NCBI GenBank assembly: GCA_021838065.1
Contig: JAKCEJ010000197.1
Span: forward strand, 1 to 5,939
Direction of reading: 5' to 3'
Origin: Pseudomonadota bacterium
Lineage (GTDB): Bacteria > Pseudomonadota > Gammaproteobacteria > Steroidobacterales > Steroidobacteraceae
DNA length: 5,939 bases
Shown: piece by piece, positions 5,544-5,939 of the stretch
Position numbering within the stretch: position 1 is the stretch's first letter
Layout of the letters: each line of letters starts with the position of its first letter
Notes under the pieces: model-generated
The model's database searches: none
Seen by the model: the letters and a program-made list of their open reading frames with translations, nothing else
Told to the model about the DNA's origin: nothing
Position numbers and translations under genes: made by a program

Positions 5544-5939
5544 ATGTCGAGCCGTCCACCGCTGCCGCCGTTCACCGCCGAGAGCGCCGCCGTCAAGGTC
5601 CGCGCGGCCGAGGATGCATGGAACACGCGCGATCCGGAGCGCGTCGCGCTCGCCTACACCGAGGACAGCCGCTGGCGGAACCGCTCGGAATTCCTCACCG
5701 GACGGACCGAGATCATCGCGTTCCTCAAGCGCAAGTGGGCGGGCGAGTTCGACTACCGGCTGATCAAGGAAGTCTGGGCGTTCGCCGGCAACCGCATCGC
5801 CGTGCGCTTCGCCTACGAATGGCATGACGCCAAGGGCGCCTGGCTGCGCTCCTACGGGAACGAGAACTGGGAGTTCGATGAGCGCGGCCTGATGCGCCGG
5901 CGCATGGCCAGCATCAATGATGTGCCCATCACCGAGGCG
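5544..5939 (+). CDS. DUF1348 / nuclear transport factor 2-like (SnoaL-fold) protein, C-terminus cut off by window edge
   Basis: 132 residues are visible and the frame is still open at the right edge; members of the family as I know it run to about 150-155 aa, so roughly 20 residues are missing. The sequence shows the family pattern: an N-terminal helix with AEDAWNTRDPERVALAYTEDSRWRN (about 22-46), the EFLTGRTEIIAFLKRKW block (49-65), beta strands with FAYEWHDAKGAW (89-100) and RSYGNENWEFDERGLMRRRMASINDVPI (102-129). The fold is a small cone-shaped alpha+beta barrel found in both enzymes and ligand-binding proteins; the reaction of DUF1348 proteins is not established. There is no signal peptide, so it is probably cytoplasmic. 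The palindrome on its promoter suggests it is switched on by a small molecule through a TetR-type repressor. Family assignment is strong; function is unknown. Confidence 0.93.
   Translation, partial: MSSRPPLPPFTAESAAVKVRAAEDAWNTRDPERVALAYTEDSRWRNRSEFLTGRTEIIAFLKRKWAGEFDYRLIKEVWAFAGNRIAVRFAYEWHDAKGAWLRSYGNENWEFDERGLMRRRMASINDVPITEA

Overview
The window is a high-GC bacterial chromosomal segment. Coding is dense, codons favour G/C at the third position, and the gene families (GGDEF/EAL protein, ANTAR regulator, FadR-type regulator, XylD-like dehydratase, DUF1348 protein) suggest a free-living, heterotrophic proteobacterium. A gammaproteobacterial or related lineage is my guess; nothing in the window fixes the taxon. 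I see no tRNA, rRNA, CRISPR array, insertion sequence or phage gene.

Left part (about 1-2360, all minus strand): a signalling cluster. Read in the direction of transcription it holds (i) a 223-aa response-regulator-like protein with a degenerate receiver and a C-terminal ANTAR RNA-binding domain, (ii) a 172-nt untranslated gap with two possible RNA hairpins, (iii) a 118-aa protein of unknown function with a good ribosome binding site, and (iv) a GGDEF/EAL protein that runs off the left edge. The EAL gene begins at, or just after, the stop codon of the 118-aa gene, so these two are very probably co-transcribed. The EAL protein has a degenerate GGDEF motif (GPDHF) and an N-terminal helical region with a faint resemblance to an HPt domain.

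Middle (about 2360-5452): a sugar-acid catabolic locus. A FadR/DgoR-type GntR regulator (minus) is divergent from a 603-aa IlvD/Edd-family dehydratase (plus) that closely resembles pentonate dehydratases of the D-xylonate/L-arabinonate type and keeps all three Fe-S cysteines. Their shared spacer holds an unusually AT-rich patch with an 11-bp palindrome lying on promoter-like -10 boxes for both directions. The simplest reading is that the regulator controls itself and the dehydratase in response to a sugar acid or its 2-keto product. The other enzymes of such a pathway are not in the window.

Right part (5453-5939): a short spacer with a near-perfect 22-bp palindrome (10-bp arms, 2-bp centre) of TetR-operator type on the -10 region of a plausible promoter. 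It is followed by a DUF1348 (NTF2/SnoaL-like fold) gene with a strong ribosome binding site that runs off the right edge.

The families are mostly well known. The parts most worth following up are the orphan ANTAR protein with a phosphorylation-dead receiver upstream of an uncharacterised small protein and a c-di-GMP-type protein, and the two operator-like palindromes.
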